Of a stretch of 64,000 bases of DNA, positions 63,931-64,000 are shown one piece after another. Source of the stretch: Iningainema tapete BLCC-T55. GTDB lineage: Bacteria > Cyanobacteriota > Cyanobacteriia > Cyanobacteriales > Nostocaceae. The stretch covers positions 372,001 through 436,000 of the forward strand of contig NZ_JACXAE010000072.1 in the NCBI RefSeq assembly GCF_014698965.1. The letters run 5' to 3'. Within the stretch, counting starts at the first letter, position 1. The number at the start of each line of letters is the position of its first letter. Below the pieces are notes generated by a model, which was not told where the DNA came from, made no database searches, and worked only from the letters and a program-made list of their open reading frames with translations. The position numbers were made by a program, and so were the translations under genes.

Positions 63931-64000
63931 TCTTTAAAAGACTTTTTAGAAACTTGCCACACTCTGGGAACTTTGCGTCTCATTGTCACTAGCAGTGCCG
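63916..64000 (+). CDS. Probable ChuX/HutX-like heme-utilisation protein (5' end only)
   Basis: 28 codons to the window edge: (M)TNDKSLKDFLETCHTLGTL, RLIVTSSA. This closely resembles the N-terminus of cyanobacterial proteins annotated as ChuX/HutX-type heme carriers, from memory. The ATG lies within a heptamer repeat, so the first four residues may be repeat-derived. Confidence 0.45.
   Translation, partial: MTNDKSLKDFLETCHTLGTLRLIVTSSA

Overview
The window comes from a filamentous (Nostocales-type) cyanobacterium chromosome. Evidence: RNA polymerase beta-prime split into rpoC1 (gamma) and rpoC2, a phycobiliprotein lyase, many HIP1 octamers (GCGATCGC), heptanucleotide tandem repeats in spacers, many pentapeptide/TPR/HEAT repeat proteins, and the local order rpsT-tatD-rpoB-rpoC1-rpoC2. 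Genes are well separated and the intergenic DNA is rich in small hairpin repeats and gene remnants.

Layout. (1) 1-2.3 kb: start of an unknown gene, a CpcS/CpeS-family bilin lyase, and a secreted serine beta-lactamase-like hydrolase with a PEP-CTERM tail. (2) 2.7-6.0 kb: a tight, AT-rich three-gene cassette: DUF262 protein, DUF3696/OLD-like AAA ATPase, and a protein whose C-terminus resembles a colicin E3-type ribosomal RNase. This looks like a defence module and is the most interesting unit here. (3) 6.0-10.1 kb: a graveyard of remnants (ATPase-regulator fragment, tyrosine integrase fragment) and a decayed DDE transposase into which an IscB element with an apparently intact RNA-guided nuclease and a visible omega-RNA fold has inserted. 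(4) 10.5-18.9 kb: two unknown small genes, a large ATPase/HTH regulator, an inorganic pyrophosphatase pseudogene split by a MITE, a sucrose-phosphate-synthase-type glycosyltransferase, gamma-glutamyltransferase, and two remnants of an Rpn/DUF4351 gene whose intact copy lies at 23.7 kb. (5) 18.9-27.8 kb: a pentapeptide/membrane protein, an exported HEAT-repeat protein, a GC-richer FAD monooxygenase plus TetR pair, an Rrf2 regulator and a universal stress protein (with a decayed second copy at 23.5 kb). (6) 27.9-41.1 kb, all on the minus strand: hisD and the core transcription/translation block rpoC2, rpoC1, rpoB, tatD, rpsT. (7) 41.9-54.2 kb: a membrane protein, a lipoprotein, and a cellulose-synthesis operon (outer-membrane barrel, TPR scaffold, GH8 endoglucanase BcsZ, BcsB, BcsA-PilZ) closed by a strong terminator. 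(8) 54.3-60 kb: HigBA toxin-antitoxin, Uma2 nuclease, remnants, a truncated TPR-CHAT protein and a pentapeptide protein. (9) 60.1-64 kb: ffh, rpsP, khpA, rpsU, phoH and the start of a probable HutX-like gene.

Functionally, the two conserved blocks (rpo operon; ffh-rpsP-khpA-rpsU-phoH) are housekeeping. The bcs operon is one exopolysaccharide machine in which the usual BcsC is split into a separate TPR protein and a separate barrel. The rest is accessory: probable defence, mobile DNA, stress proteins and their debris. All calls were made by reading the sequence; no database search was run.
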